Below are positions 1 to 12,930 of a DNA stretch of 64,000 nucleotides, one piece after another (position 1 is the first letter of the stretch; the number at the start of each line of letters is the position of its first letter). A program made the position numbers and the translations under genes. Under the pieces are notes generated by a model that saw nothing but the letters and a program-made list of their open reading frames with translations, did no database searches and was not told the DNA's origin. Origin of the DNA: Hamiltosporidium tvaerminnensis (lineage: Eukaryota; Microsporidia; Dubosqiidae); the NCBI GenBank assembly GCA_022605425.2, contig CM061247.1, positions 1,775,610 through 1,839,609 on the forward strand. The letters are read 5' to 3'.

Positions 1-505
1 ATAAATATAGATCTGCAAAATCTGGTTTATTCGAAATTCGCTCTATTCTTTTTTCCTTCTTTGTTAATTTTCTGTTACTTTTCATGTTTTCTTTCAGAAT
101 CAGAATAAAAAAATCTAAAATTATTAGAAATATAATTCCCATTATAATACCAGAGATCATAGTAAATCTTTTCGATTCCTTGATTGGTTTACTAAATATA
201 GCATTGTTGAGAATTCCATCATAAAAAATTCTTTTGGTTTTTATAATGTTATATCCTTCTGTTAAAATATGATCAGATTCAAATTTAGACATTTTCAACT
301 TCGGAAACGGGTTTTCATTCTTCATCATTTTTGCGTATCTTTTTCTTATTGAACGAAAAGATGCGTTTTCAGAAACACCAAACATTTCATAAAAAGTTTT
401 GAAATTTGTTTTGTTCTGTAATCTTTCTATACTTTTCAAAACAAATCCATAATTATCCTCCAAACAGTAGGTTGTAGAAGATATAAAATAGAGAAAATAT
501 AACAT
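1..505 (-). CDS. J-domain-like membrane protein, partial (runs off left edge)
   Basis: An open frame runs from an ATG at 505 to the window edge without a stop, giving 168 codons of an incomplete protein. Residues 1-14 are hydrophobic, like a short signal sequence. Residues about 38-98 read as a J domain: FYEMFGVSENAS at the start of the fold, a basic helix (IRKRYAKMM), then EGYNIIKTKRIFYDGIL, matching the usual AYxxLxxxxxRxxYD end. The diagnostic HPD tripeptide is absent; NPF stands at about that place. Residues 114-137 form one strong transmembrane helix, followed by a lysine-rich tail. Signal peptide, J domain and membrane span recall ER proteins of the Erj5/Sec63 type, which bring Hsp70/BiP to the membrane. 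Without HPD, Hsp70 stimulation is doubtful. Family and topology are inferred; the reading frame was checked codon by codon. Confidence 0.72.
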   Translation of the reverse strand, partial: MLYFLYFISSTTYCLEDNYGFVLKSIERLQNKTNFKTFYEMFGVSENASFRSIRKRYAKMMKNENPFPKLKMSKFESDHILTEGYNIIKTKRIFYDGILNNAIFSKPIKESKRFTMISGIIMGIIFLIILDFFILILKENMKSNRKLTKKEKRIERISNKPDFADLYL

Positions 506-1641
506 AATTTTATGGGTAATAAATTTATTTCCATTATAATAGATTTCATAATTTAAACGCAAGTATTAAACGCCAAATAAAATAATAAAAATCAAGGGGT
601 AAAGTGAATATATATGAGCGAGTTATGAATCTTCAGAAACGACGAAGTCGATTTATCTAAAAATGTTTGTTTGGTTTGTGAAGTAATAAACAAATAATAC
701 TGTCTCGATTATGAATGACTCCTATGTTTCGTTCATAAAACTTTACAATCCATAATAGTGTGTAAAAGTTGAATCTAAAAAATTTAAGACATTTGATGAA
801 GCAAAAAAATATATTCAGAATAATTTAAACATTTTTTTATATTATAGTTCATCACAATTAAACCAGCGGCGATAAATATGTTTATAATTTCTGATTTATA
901 TTTTAAAAATTAAGATCTAATGTAATATATCTAAAGGAATTTCTTTTTGAGCTTTTTTTTACTAATATTTAAAAATTTTCTGCAGAATTATGTTGTATTC
1001 ATAACTCGTTATATCATTACTAACAAAAAAAATAAAGGTAAAATGAGCCATGCGACTCAATTAGCAAGGATAAAATTATAGAGCTCGATTTTTTCCCCTT
1101 AAATCAAAAATTAGCGGAGAAACATATCTAAAAGGCCAAAAATTATTTCAAATTTTTACTGCCTTATAAAAACTTAGCATTACTTGAAATTACTCGACTA
1201 GTTTGAAGTAAAGTGTAAATTTAATGCAGTTACGGAGTTGAATCGAACAAAGTATCATTTTAAAATGATAGCATATGCTGATGTTTATTATAATAAAATC
1301 GAGATTTTTCTTTCTTTCTAAGCTTTGAGAAACAACATACAAAAAAGACGAGATTATAAATTTCTGAGACTGGTATTTTGAGTTTCGAGCAGCTTATTGG
1401 TGATGAATTTTCGCATTAAATTGAACAAAAAAGAGCATATTTTGGAAAAAAAATATCTTACAGAAGTATAAAATATAGAATCGATAATGATTAAAAGAGT
1501 GTAATCTCTCTTATTTATATTTTCTTTTATTTTTTACGTTTTATTATTTCTCCATCATTTTAAAAAAAGATTATTATAATGTTAATTAGATGAGAAATAA
1601 ATTAAAATAATACCAGGAATTCTTATTATTGTTTTTCATTC
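506..1641. other. AT-rich intergenic stretch
   Basis: I see no open frame of useful length, RNA gene or clear repeat here. It separates the leftward J-like gene from the GC-rich retroposon copy and would hold the promoter of the J-like gene in its first part. Confidence 0.6.
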
Positions 1642-2366
1642 TGTCGAGGGAATATAACCACATAAAAAAATTTCTGCTTGTAATGAATACGTGAAACGGG
1701 TGTGAGGATCATTGTTTAGATTTTTGGTGGGAATAAAACCAAACTACCTCTTCGGTTGTTCCATGGAAGGTATGATGAAGAGGAGAGGTCAAAGAAACAG
1801 CGAAACTTTTTCTATAAATTTATTTGTAGTTTTTTATGTAACTAAATTGTAGACACACCATGAACATGTAGGTAATTGCCATGTAAAAGCATGGAAACCT
1901 AGCCTTGCTCACTCGGGTTAGAAGACTTAGCGCCTGGGAGATATAAAAATAAAAACAATTTAAAGCTGGGAGAGCTAAGTAACAGGTTATACCTGTTGGT
2001 ATGACATTGCACTGTCTAGGTGGACCCAATGTAAGTCTGAAATATATCTTAGCTAGAAGTTTCTTGGGTTCAGAAAGTTTAGAGTAAGTGGGAATGCTGC
2101 ATAGTCTTGGGAGGGCAGGGAGGTCTTCGGCCTTCGATCACACTCTATGCAACGGACATTAACGAACTCCGGGCAACAGCCTCGCCTAGTAATTAGGTTC
2201 TACACACCTGGTATATGAAAGGCTTTCGGACGTAGGTATCGCGGGGTTTACCGATGGAGTGTTGGTGTAACAGTCATTTATTTTAAACCCAGAACTGCGT
2301 TAATGTCATGCGAAAAATATAACTCTAACCACTGTTTTTAAAAAAGGTATATTTTTTAACTAAAAG
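1642..2366 (+). mobile_element. GC-rich SINE-like retroposon, copy 1
   Basis: This segment is clearly richer in G+C than its surroundings. It matches 12931-13665 end to end in inverted orientation, at roughly four in five bases by eye. Both copies begin TGTSGAGG and end in a TTAAMTAAAG tail. Conserved hairpins suggest a structured RNA: an AACAGGT/ACCTGTT stem at 1981-1997, a CCATG/CATGG stem at 1879-1894, and a UUCG-type loop near 2122-2132. No long frame survives; the small antisense frame at 1820-2029 is not conserved in the other copy. No target-site duplication is visible, so this copy is probably the older one. I do not recognise it as rRNA, tRNA, SRP or RNase P RNA. The best reading is a non-autonomous retroposon, judged mainly from the second copy. 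Confidence 0.6.
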
Positions 2367-4048
2367 CCATAATTATTTTTTTTAAAATAGAAAATATTGT
2401 CAAAAGCTTGATAATTTTGAAATAAAGAGCATAAAATAGATTCGATTACTGTTATTTCACTTTTGAATCTCCGTCTTACTATCTAAACATAAATTTCTTG
2501 ATTATTTTGTATAGCTATTTTATCAACTTTTTAGCAAATTTTAAGAAGCTAAGAGAGAAGCTATAACTATGTACTTACATATTCCTGTCCACTTTTACCT
2601 GTCGGTGTCGAGGATGAACAAATGAAAATTTCTATTTGTTTTTTAAATTGCTATACCCGAGTATTATAAGTAATCGACCGATAGTCCAGCGTGGTTAGTA
2701 TCCTATCAAAATTTAAACAATAATTTTCAAACATTATAGACAATCATTGCCAAACAGATAGTTTTAAATGTCGTTATACTCCTTTGACTTTTAACTATGT
2801 AAATAGCCTTAATTTATCTCGATTGTAATATTTTCGATGCTTCTTTTAACTAAAAAGCCACAAATTACTCCGTAGTGACTATGCACACGACAATTAATGC
2901 TTTTTTTGCCTTTCTGTGTGTATTTTATTTCTATATTTAATTATAGATGTATAAACAATTATTGTTGAATTTTTAAAGTAATTTTGTACCTGCTAAATTA
3001 AAAGTTTTGAATAAACAAAACTACTAACCTTTATAAGTATTAATTATCACAACATGATATCTCTAAAAGATCCTCTAAATTAATTGATCCCTGCAAAATG
3101 TAGACAGAATGGAATGAAAACAGATCGTAAAGTTAAATTAGCAAATAGGAAATAATGAGATAAAGCTGCTTAAAAATTAAATACCAATAAAAAAGGGTTG
3201 AAAATTTATGGTTATCAAAAATATCTTTAAATTATTGTAAAACCCTCAGATGTTGCTAAAGACAGGTTTGAAAGACTTAAAATACATTAGTAAGCAAGTT
3301 AGATAAAGCCTTAAAAGCCGGTTTTAACGATTTAGAACTCATGGGCTAGATAACTAAGCTTAAGATGACAAAACTATTTTCTTTTTATTTTTCTTCTCTT
3401 GAATGTAAAATTATGCACGTTTCTTTTAGCAAAAACACCAGTTTTCACAGCAGTAAATTAAAGAAATATCCTAAATACAATGAATAAAGTCGGCGAATTT
3501 TAATATTTGCAAATAAATTTCCAAAAGTCAGAATAAAAACAACCAATATTTAATAATTTTTTTTGTTGTATTTTTCATTTATATGCTATAAATTAAGTTG
3601 TTTCTTTATAAAAATAAGAAATAATACGCAAAAAGGATTAAATAAATTTTAAGTATGAGATTCAATATTTTTAGTCAATTATGGGAAAAAATTATATAAC
3701 ATAATCAAAATTAGGTTAAAGGTTTAATTTTAAAGGATTTCAACGATAAAATTGAAAAAATAAACAACTCTATCAAAAGAAGTATTCGAAGAACTAAAAA
3801 AACAATAAAATTTATCTAATTTGAATATATTAAAAAAATATTTTTAATTTGAAAGAAATGTCAAAATTATATATGACTGATATATTTAAAAGATCAAATG
3901 ATAAATTAAAAAAACTTTTTATGTAATTTATTACATCAAAGCAATCATTAAATAGCAAAAAAAGGAAAACTAATGACCTTCGCATTTAATCAAAGAATAA
4001 TTTACCTATTAGAGAATGTTCTTTATAACTGAAAATTAGGCAAATACC
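2367..4048. other. Intergenic stretch upstream of the zinc-finger gene
   Basis: AT-rich, with no supported gene. Around 2677-2703 a short run (gatagtccagcgtggttag) resembles the D-arm half of a tRNA, but no anticodon or T arm follows. The last part should contain the promoter of the gene starting at 4049; no distinct element is recognisable. Confidence 0.5.
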
Positions 4049-4618
4049 ATGAAACTTTATAACATTAATGAATGTCTTGAAAACAATCAAGAGAATATTC
4101 AAAATAGAAGAAAAATGTACTGGAAAACCAAAGAAGCACTTAGAAGAGCAGATCGAACCAAAATCGATCTAAAGAATATCGAAATGATAGAATTATTATT
4201 AAATATAGAAAAAAATGTATATTTTAAAGAAGAAAGACAAATAGAAACTTATCCAGAATTCATGCAGAGATGCAAAAGTAATTTTTTAAAAGACTTTATT
4301 TGCTGTAATAATATATTTACTGATTTCGATACGTATGTATTGCACGTTCAAAAATACCATCAAACGGAGATAGAAGCTAAAAATCAGTCTTCTATAAATA
4401 ATTACGAGAACTTTCAACTTTTGAATTACGATTTTTCCAACTTTCAAATACCAGAGTTAAATTTATTAAATGAGAAACCATATTTTGGAATCAAAAAACC
4501 ATATCCGTGTAAAGTAAAAGGTTGTTATAAAAGTTATAAAAATCCAAACGGATTAAAATATCACATGATTCATCATCATTCAAATATTTTAAAGGATCAA
4601 AAAGAAAATTACAGTTAA
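4049..4618 (+). CDS. Sfp1/JAZF1-like C2H2 zinc-finger protein
   Basis: The product is 189 aa and probably a nuclear DNA-binding transcription factor. It has two widely separated C2H2 fingers, the 'split finger' layout of fungal Sfp1. The first is atypical: adjacent Cys85-Cys86, then His99 and His104 (FICCNNIF...LHVQKYH). The second is Cys154, Cys159, His172, His176, within KPYPCKVKGCYKSYKNPNGL; the 'YKNxNGLKYH' signature is characteristic of the Sfp1/JAZF1 family. In yeast, Sfp1 links nutrient signalling to ribosomal protein and ribosome-biogenesis genes; whether this protein does the same is inference. The N-terminal 80 residues are charged and helix-rich. The protein is much shorter than yeast Sfp1, as expected for a reduced genome. 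The start is the first ATG of a frame without introns. The gene is isolated between repeats and is the only complete host gene I can support here. Confidence 0.8.
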   Translation: MKLYNINECLENNQENIQNRRKMYWKTKEALRRADRTKIDLKNIEMIELLLNIEKNVYFKEERQIETYPEFMQRCKSNFLKDFICCNNIFTDFDTYVLHVQKYHQTEIEAKNQSSINNYENFQLLNYDFSNFQIPELNLLNEKPYFGIKKPYPCKVKGCYKSYKNPNGLKYHMIHHHSNILKDQKENYS

Positions 4619-7600
4619 ATGATTAAAAATTTGTTATTATGATTTAAACTTTGTTTCTTTTTTGATATAGTTCCATCATTCTTAAAATTCTGATAATTTC
4701 ATGCAATTATCAGGAAAAACTTTATTTTTGACGCATTTTATCACATAATCTCGAATTATTAAGCAATCTTAACTTAACAATCCCTTTTAAATTATTAATT
4801 TTATCATTAAGATATCTATTTTTTGAAAAATATTTTAAATTTTATAATTTTTGTTGGATTCAACTCTTCAGAATACAAATAAAAACCAAATTTCTAATTT
4901 TTTTTTCCTAAATCGTTTATTTTCTAGTTTTGATCCACACCAAACCTTCGCAATTTCGCGCTTTGTATTTCATAGCTACACTCATGCGCGGCTTTTACAA
5001 TTATTTCATTACAATTGAGCTTTCTTCAAAAGTATTGACCGGAACAAACTAATTTAAATTCTTTATAATCGCGGCTCATTTCTGCTTTGCAAAGTAAAGC
5101 ATGTTTTTTTTGCTTTGAAACTATTTTCGATTTTTTATAAATTATATCTAAGCTTTATATTGGCTATTGAAGGTGCTTCTTTCATTATCTGTGAAATAAT
5201 AAAAAAAAGCTAGAGAAGATTTTTATTATTTAGGATAAGATATGAATCAACGATATGATACAATATGGCATAAAATTGCATAATTATACGCAATTTGCTT
5301 AAAAAAGTTTTACTTTGGCCTACATCAACAGCGAAAAAAAGACTTGCACTTCAGCGACTGTCAAATTCAAAGAAAGGCAATGGCTTCGTAACAAATCGAA
5401 GTAGTTACGAGTATCAAACAGAGGTTTCTAGCTTATCAATTAACCGAAATTTACTAGAAAATCATTCAATAAGATTAAAAAGTAATTCAGTAAGACACGA
5501 AAACATATAATCTGTGTTTTATGCAACAAACCCAAAGGGAATATTCTCCAAATGTCTGTATAGTTGGCGCCAAGTTGTGTTTAAGACGAGAACATCAAGA
5601 AAATGTACTAATAAAGATGGTCGTTCGTTTCCAAGAGCCTACCTATATTACTTATTTACGTAAGAAAACGCCGGAAAATACCATTTGAGAAATTTCAAGA
5701 TCTGTATCATTCCGAGCAGGTGTTATATATAAACGAAAATAAAATATTCCAAAAGAATAATTCATCGAACGACAATTTTTTGAGAATGTTACAAAACCGT
5801 GGTTTAGACGTTTATAGAGATTTCTTATTCTAATTATTGAATAACTGCTGTTGTATTTATGCACAGGCCGCCTCTATTCATCAGAGTTGAACTTTAGAGC
5901 CTTGGAGAATAGAAATCAAAAGCCATAACTATGTATTGTATGAGCAACAAAAAAGGTTAAAACCTTTAAAAACTTAATTAAGAATAATATATGCAGGAGT
6001 TAACCATTCCATAATACAAGGTAATTACTCTGATAAAAATACAATGATAAAGAAGCTACTAAACACAATTTGAACGTTAAGCGTAATTATGATTCTACAG
6101 AATTTTTACAATTAAGATTTCTCTTTGAACAATACCAGCTAATTTAATTATAAATCGTAAGGTTATTGGGGTTTTAGTAGCTTGCTCATGCAAAACACTT
6201 AAAAGCATTTCTTAAAATATATAGACAGTATGAAAAATCACAATTAGAAGATACTGACAGAGTTATATTATCGCGAGCTGGTTAAAATCATTTGGCAAAT
6301 TCAAAGCTACATTACAGCAGAAACGGTGCAAAGCGCAGAAATAATTCGTAGCAGTATTCGCAATAAATTCAAAGATTTTATATAGAAGAAGGAAAAAATA
6401 CTCCGATAGATAGCACAGGTACTGGTTCTGCCAAAAGAGAAGGTTTCGGGAATATGAACTGCTGTGAAATATTCAAAGATCTAGAGATTTCAGTTCATTA
6501 GAACGGTAAAAAAATCTCTTAACCGATAGAGTAACAAAATTAAGGGATCAATAAGCAGAAAAAACTTCCTGAAATTCGTGATGAGAGCATTTACCACACC
6601 TTAAAGAATTTCTCTACATCTTAATAAGATACAAAGCTGTTCAAAATAAAAATATGATTGGTATATGAGATCTAGAAATGAGTATATTTGAGTTCTGGAC
6701 CGTAAACCCGGAGTATATTAACCCTTAAAATAACGATTTCAAAAATTACAGAAATAGCGTCTGATGCTGAGCATAAAAATGTTTTTTTCAACGCTTACAC
6801 AGAATAAATCGAAAAAAATCAGCTCATTTATTAAATCTGGAATTCTTAGCTGTGCTTTATACTCTTAAGCCATTCTATAGATTATTGATTGTGTAAAAAA
6901 AATATTAAAGTAATATGCCAAAATCGCAATAGATATGCAATGAAATAATACAAAAAATAATTGATCGTTAGAATATCAGATATGTACCATTTCCCCTCTT
7001 TTTCAATAATTAAAACGATACGCGCGTAATACGGAACCAGAAAACATCTTTTCATGTTTAGAAGATCTAAAAATACATTTTTAAATTATAAATTTAACTA
7101 ACATATCCCAAATACGTGAATTTTCAATTATTAAAAATTAATTTACTTTTCACGAATTTGATAATTGAAATGAGGTCTGAAGCCAATTGCTCGCATTAAA
7201 CAAAAGTTTACTGATATCATAAAAGCACCATGTTACTATAAGTTTTAAAATACGATCTCCCACAAATATTGAAATAGTTTCAAGAACTAAAAAGGTATTA
7301 AACTTATAGATTTAATTATTACTAATAAGAAATAAAACAATACGGTTTTATATATTATGAAATACCTACTTGTCTGCTTCTCGTGCAAATTTAATTTTTC
7401 TTTAACTAAAAATATACCAAATTGTTTGTTTCGATATATTTCGGCGCTTGATTTATGTGTAATTTTATTTTTTTCTGATATAAAATGTAAATTAATAAAG
7501 TACAATAGCTACAACGAAAGTATATATTTATGCTTAATCCATTTATTATTTAGTTAGCGTGTTTTTAATTTCTAAAGAAATATTATCTCGCTGCCTTTTG

Positions 7601-8012
7601 ACTTAGAATTGTTTATCTGATCAAATATCAAAACCATTATAATTATATGTCATGATTTGATCGAAACGCAAAAGCTAGATATATTATATATAACCTTGAG
7701 ATGCTTTGGGTTAGAATCATAAATTTTTATATTAGTTGCTTGGTCTAAAATTCTTTAAAATTTATAAATAATATTCTCTTTCTTTAAAATTAAAGCTGAT
7801 AAAGTTTGACTGCATACTAAAAAATATTTTTACGGCGCAAAAATATAAATAATTTTATCATATTAATAGAATTATATTCATTGATTCATTCTACACAGAT
7901 AAAACAAACCTCGGGTGCTTAATAGTGGCAGCAAATCTTTTATTGACAATGCTATACTCAGTCCGGGTTTTAGTTTCTTTTTTAATCTTAATTTAAAAAC
8001 GTAAAATGTATT
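4619..8012. other. Intergenic stretch with a possible decayed coding patch
   Basis: No intact gene. About 5290-6640 is less AT-biased than its flanks and contains several short frames with protein-like composition in different phases (for example around 5295-5510, 6240-6360 and 6380-6480). That is what a frameshifted, stop-riddled gene or transposon would leave. I could not identify a family. The remainder is simple AT-rich sequence. Confidence 0.35.
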
Positions 8013-9298
8013 TTTATTTAATAAAATTCTGGGTTAAAATATTTTTTAACATTTTTATATGTTTTCTTCTACCTCTTTAACCACTATTGTCTCTTCTTCC
8101 AAATCCGACTCTTCATTTATGTTATTGGTCGGTTCCTCTAAAGTGGTTCCTCCTTGTAAAATAAAGGGTGCTTTATATTTTAGTTTAAATTTTTTTGCAC
8201 CATCTTCCTCTGTTTTCGATTCTTTTAAAGATGGTATTGGTTCCTCATGCATCTCTGATCTCATAATAACACCCAATGACGCTCTCTCTCAGCTCTATTC
8301 GGCATTTAGTCCTGACTCAAGTCCTCTTCGTCGATCAAAGAAATTGTTTCGACTGTTTTATTAAGTACTATAGACTGAATGTATGCCTCTACATTCATGG
8401 GTATTTCTAGTCTTTTAAGATGAGATTTATGGTATTTTGTCACAATACCGTCCCAGGTCATCACATAAGGGATTATCTCAACACTACACTTATAAATAAG
8501 ACCTAACTCATTGGCTAGCAGATCATACTTCCAAAGTTTTTCAGTTTCAACTATTTGAAGTGAATCTTGGGAAGTGATTCCTACTTCAATGAGTGTTATC
8601 TTATTCTTCTTCTTATCTAAAATAAATATGTCGGGTCTGTTATTCCGAATTTTAACATCAGTTTTAATTCTGGTGTCCATTCTTATCTCTGCATACTCAT
8701 TATCAAGAATTTCTTTAACTGAGTTACTTCTAATTCGTTTTGAAGACTTAAACTTATATCTCTTTAAGAGAAGTAAATGTAGGCATCTAACCACTTCATT
8801 ATGCCGTCTGGTGTAGTCATGGCCTAGCATTTTTTCACATCGAGTTGCTTGATGATCTATAGTCTTACCAGATTTATTGCAATGTTGACCCACACCATCT
8901 GCTCCCCAGAATACATTTCTATCCTGAATATAGCAGAACACAGCTTCATTTCGTGGCCTAATATTCCCTCTCCTTAGCCATCTTGAAGAGTCACTAACAC
9001 TCACAAGCTCATTTTTTCTTGCATTATATAACTTTGAATGGAGTTTTCGTTTTTCTATTTGTTATATAGATTTGCAAGTTGAGCTTCTTCTAACCTTTTC
9101 TTAATGACTTCTTCTACCAACCTGTACTTTACATTTAAGAAGCCTGTAATTAGTGCAAGATGGGTTTTATTATTTTCTCCACCTTAAGGATTGCTGCTCG
9201 TCAGTTGATATTTCTTTACTTTTTTCCAGACAATCCAAGAGTTGCAGAAGCATATGTTCGCTTCGCAACTCAACACTATGTAGGCCTCTTCCAAGTTC
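8013..9298 (-). pseudogene. 5'-truncated REL-type non-LTR retrotransposon relic (copy A)
   Basis: Matches the 3' third of the intact elements at 43836-47643 and 57742-61547, from about codon 839 to the same 3' tail (TTTATTAAATAAA on the minus strand). Two conserved frame blocks remain: 8306-9004 covers the CCHC and endonuclease part, and 8055-8276 the acidic C-terminus. They are split by a frameshift near 8300, and a further small deletion near 9058 breaks the upstream frame. The first cysteine of the CCHC knuckle is changed to glycine (GVGQHC instead of GVCQHC), while the endonuclease RPD...E residues persist. 5' truncation is the usual result of incomplete target-primed reverse transcription. 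Homology stops abruptly at 9298, and no target-site duplication is visible. It cannot be autonomous. Confidence 0.9.
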
Positions 9299-11899
9299 AT
9301 CCATATATAATATCCATATTCTTATTTATCTTATGAATTTAGAAAGATCGGAAGAAAAACATTTGAACCTTTAGTTGCTAATCATAATTCCGACCAGAAT
9401 GGATGTATGTTTATTTTATTTCATGACACACAAGCTTTAGACAATAAAAGAATGAAATATTTGAAAACATAAATTTAAAAAGGGTCAATAAATGAAACAA
9501 TTTTTTTTTACTTTCTTTCTATCAAATGCATTTGTGTTTTATCGAAAAGAAAATGTATCAAATGCAATTGGCTCTTACTATATATACACATGTGAAAAAC
9601 TCACAGAAAAGAAAGAGCCAATACAGATATTGGAAAATATATAAAGATTATAGTTTTAGAATGAACATGATAAAAAAAGATTTTTCGTAGTGGATATTGC
9701 AGGATGCGGGTAATTTGATGTGATCGATCAGGGGTTAGGGTGTAGATGGTATTGAATGCCCTTTAAAGATTTTCGAAAATATTGCACGCAATTCTATTAG
9801 AGCGCTGTGTTTGCATGTACATTATTTTTTCCTTCAAACGCAAATTTTCTTTCCGGATACACAGCAGTTCTAAATTCAAAAAACCATACTGCAATTTAAT
9901 AGAGACAATTTATTTGAAACAAGGTAGAAGTTATTCTTGCGAAAATCATTTTTATTTAAATAAATATTTAAACGATAACTGTTATACTCATTTCATTGTA
10001 ATTTTTTTTCTATTTTTTCAGAAATTGTAATTCAAACTGTTCTTTGCTCTTATAGTTTTGAATTTTTTATTATTAGACAACATTCTATCAAGTTTTGCTA
10101 AGAAAAATTAAACGAATCAGCCTGAATATATAGACTGAATCAGGTTTTGCAGGTATCAAAATAAAAACTAATATAAAAAAATATTTAACGAACGACTTAT
10201 TAAAGTGTGTTTTTGATATTTTATTAAATGTTATACTTTAAATTGGTAACTAGAGCCCCTAGCTTCTAATTGTAAGATTAAATCTTTCTATTGTAATTTT
10301 ATAAAAAAATTTGAGTTGATCTATATTTTTTGTAAAATATAGATCATATATAAAATTATTTACGAATTCATTATAATATGCATAAGAAGATTGTAATATG
10401 TCACGCTACGAGAGACAGCAGCATATACAACAAATACATTTACGACGATTAAAATGATAATACTGTTCTTTAGGTAGGCGTGGTAATTCAGTTGAGCCTT
10501 TTAAACTTTAAAATATTCACAAAACTTGTTTTTTTGCTTTTTGAATAAATTTTGAAATAATTTTTAAATTAAATATGGCCCCCATTTTAATAAACAACTT
10601 CTAGACATAACATACCAAGATTAAGATCGATACATCTGAACGATTTTAATCATAAGTCTAAAATCAACTGGAACATAGAGATATCCCGAGAAGAATTTAA
10701 ATAAGAATGGTATGAATTTCTGTTTAAAAGTAGAAGAATGAAACTTTATTCAATTATAGACTTAAAAATTATGTCATTGTCAAGCTTAGAAAGGAATAAT
10801 TTTATCCAAAAAAATTCATTCATAATGAAATTAGATTTATTTGCAAAAAAAAGTCTTCTAACTAAATACTAAAAACTTTTTGAATTTGAACTTTTAGATA
10901 TAAAAAACTTTAAGTACTTTTTACTTTGATTTCAAATTAATATAATATGTTTGTATTCAAGGGTTTAGACGCTCGGGGATATTTTCTATTCTAAAAACGT
11001 AATCAATATGTAATTTGTCTTAAAGAAACCTGAATAGTAACATTTATTTTTTTATATGTTTCTTTGGCTTTTTAAATGGATTTCTCACACCAGGCCTTAT
11101 TGAATGCAGATATGATAACAAAAATGATTTGCCAGGATTAACTTCAGCATATCAAATAATTGGTTTAAAATCGCTTTTTGACGATCTTTAACTTGTTTGC
11201 AGAATGAATATAACAACTTTTAAAATCTTCTAAATCCATGAGACATTTCATGCTAAAAAGCTACTAATTCAAATTTTTTAACAAATTTGAAGCAGAAAGA
11301 CCATATAAAGTATTCTTTTATTTCCACGAAGCCAAACCAGCGTTCTTCTTCAGTAAAAAAGGTCAAGATATAAGTACGCATTCGAACATTAAATATATCT
11401 AAAGCACCTTTTGTTTTTTCGAAAAAAAAAAAGAATTTGAGAAAATTAGTTGCATTGCCACAAAGCGTTTTAAATATTTGTGATATTTTATTTTCAATCT
11501 TCTCATTAATCATAATCTATTCTTTTAGCTAGATTCTTGTTAATTATTTTTAAAACATAATACTTTCAAATGTAATTATCTTGGACAAGATTCCAATGTA
11601 TTTTGCTTGTTTAATTAGGTTTTCGCTTCATAAATCTAAAAACTTCATTTTCTTAGTGTTTTTATTGCCATATTATCTGATATGGATTTGTAATTTTTTA
11701 TGTTTTATTAAATACTGTTTATAATTGCTTCTTATATTCCTTTTCACTTTTATGTGTCTTGCCTCTATTTTTTTATATTTATTAAACTGTAATAAAAATT
11801 TGAGAGCTATTTAAGAGTAGAGCTTAGAAGAAAAAAAACAAAATGTAAACTTATAAGCATAGTATATTATTTACAGCCAACTGTGGTACTTGCACTGTT
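9299..11899. other. AT-rich stretch without a supported gene
   Basis: Contains a perfect 10-bp inverted repeat (attggctctt at 9567-9576, aagagccaat at 9613-9622) and an 86-codon minus-strand frame at 11253-11513. That frame is phenylalanine- and lysine-rich, resembles no family I know, and may be chance. Otherwise nothing recognisable. Confidence 0.4.
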
Positions 11900-12915
11900 C
11901 TTTAGTATTGAATATTTTTCTTGAATTTAAATTTTTTCATAATTATTCATTATATAACGACTATTGAAATGCATAGATATGGAAAAAAATTATCACGCTA
12001 AAATTACAGGAACATAGCTTGGTACATGCAAAATATTTTACTAACATATTTAAAAATTATTCGTTAGTTGGAAAGTATTTTTAAATAATATATTTCATCG
12101 CTTTGGATATTTTTCGAAATTTTACCCTGTTAGCTACACTATTAGAAAATTTTTCAAAAAAATACGATTTAGCCGGTAAAAAAAATTGCATAAAATATAC
12201 ATGATTTCGGATTGAACTTAATTATAAAATCGTCTAATGATCATAATGTATTTTAAAAGTGATTCTAGCTTATATAAAACAATATGTCTTTTCTTGATTT
12301 TCAAACAATTTCTTCATATTGTATATTGAAAACTCTATAAAAAAATAATCGATAAAAATTTATAGAAAGAAACTCAAACAACACCAGTTTTTTAAGCTAT
12401 TGAAATAATAGTTTTATTTTTGAATATTTGATTTATCAATATAGGTTTCAAGGATCGTCTATATTATTTTATTTATCCTTCATTATTTTAGAATAACCAA
12501 TAAGATTATTTAGAGCTTTAAACAAAAAAATTAGGATAGCTGTAATAAATGATTATAAAGAAAAATTTATAGTTAAACATAACTAAAGAGTATTATCTTC
12601 TAGTTTCATTGTATTGGTACTGATTTAATAACAGAAAAGCTTATAGTGTTTTAATTCTTTTTATTATATTTTAACGGCGTTACATATATTCTATACAATA
12701 TATATCGAATTATGATAGAACATTACGAGATTTAATTCGAACTAACAAAACAAAGTATTTTCAAAAAATGGATAAATTTTTTACACAATAACCAATAGGA
12801 GACTTATAATTAAAACCTATTTTTCTAATTTTCCATCGTTTAATATACTATATACAAAACTATACCAAGAAAATTAAAACTCATATAAAAAGAGTAAAAG
12901 GGCTAAATAGGAAAT

Positions 12916-12930
12916 TTTAAAGAAATAACA
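12916..12930. repeat. Target-site duplication, left copy
   Basis: TTTAAAGAAATAACA, repeated exactly at 13666-13680 on the other side of the GC-rich element. Similarity continues into CTTTATTT on both sides, with three extra bases on the right. Confidence 0.85.

Noticed and set aside
1642-2366. rRNA fragment
   Set aside because: A GTGTAGAGTAAGTGGGA run recalls a conserved LSU rRNA segment, but neighbouring invariant LSU and SSU motifs are missing and the unit has its own ends and a target duplication in the other copy.
2677-2703. tRNA gene (Asp/Glu-like D arm)
   Set aside because: Only about 20 nt resemble a tRNA 5' half. No anticodon stem, T arm or acceptor partner follows, and an extra base disturbs the D loop.
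11253-11513. 86-codon minus-strand gene
   Set aside because: No family, low-complexity Phe/Lys composition, no neighbouring signals. Cannot be told from chance.
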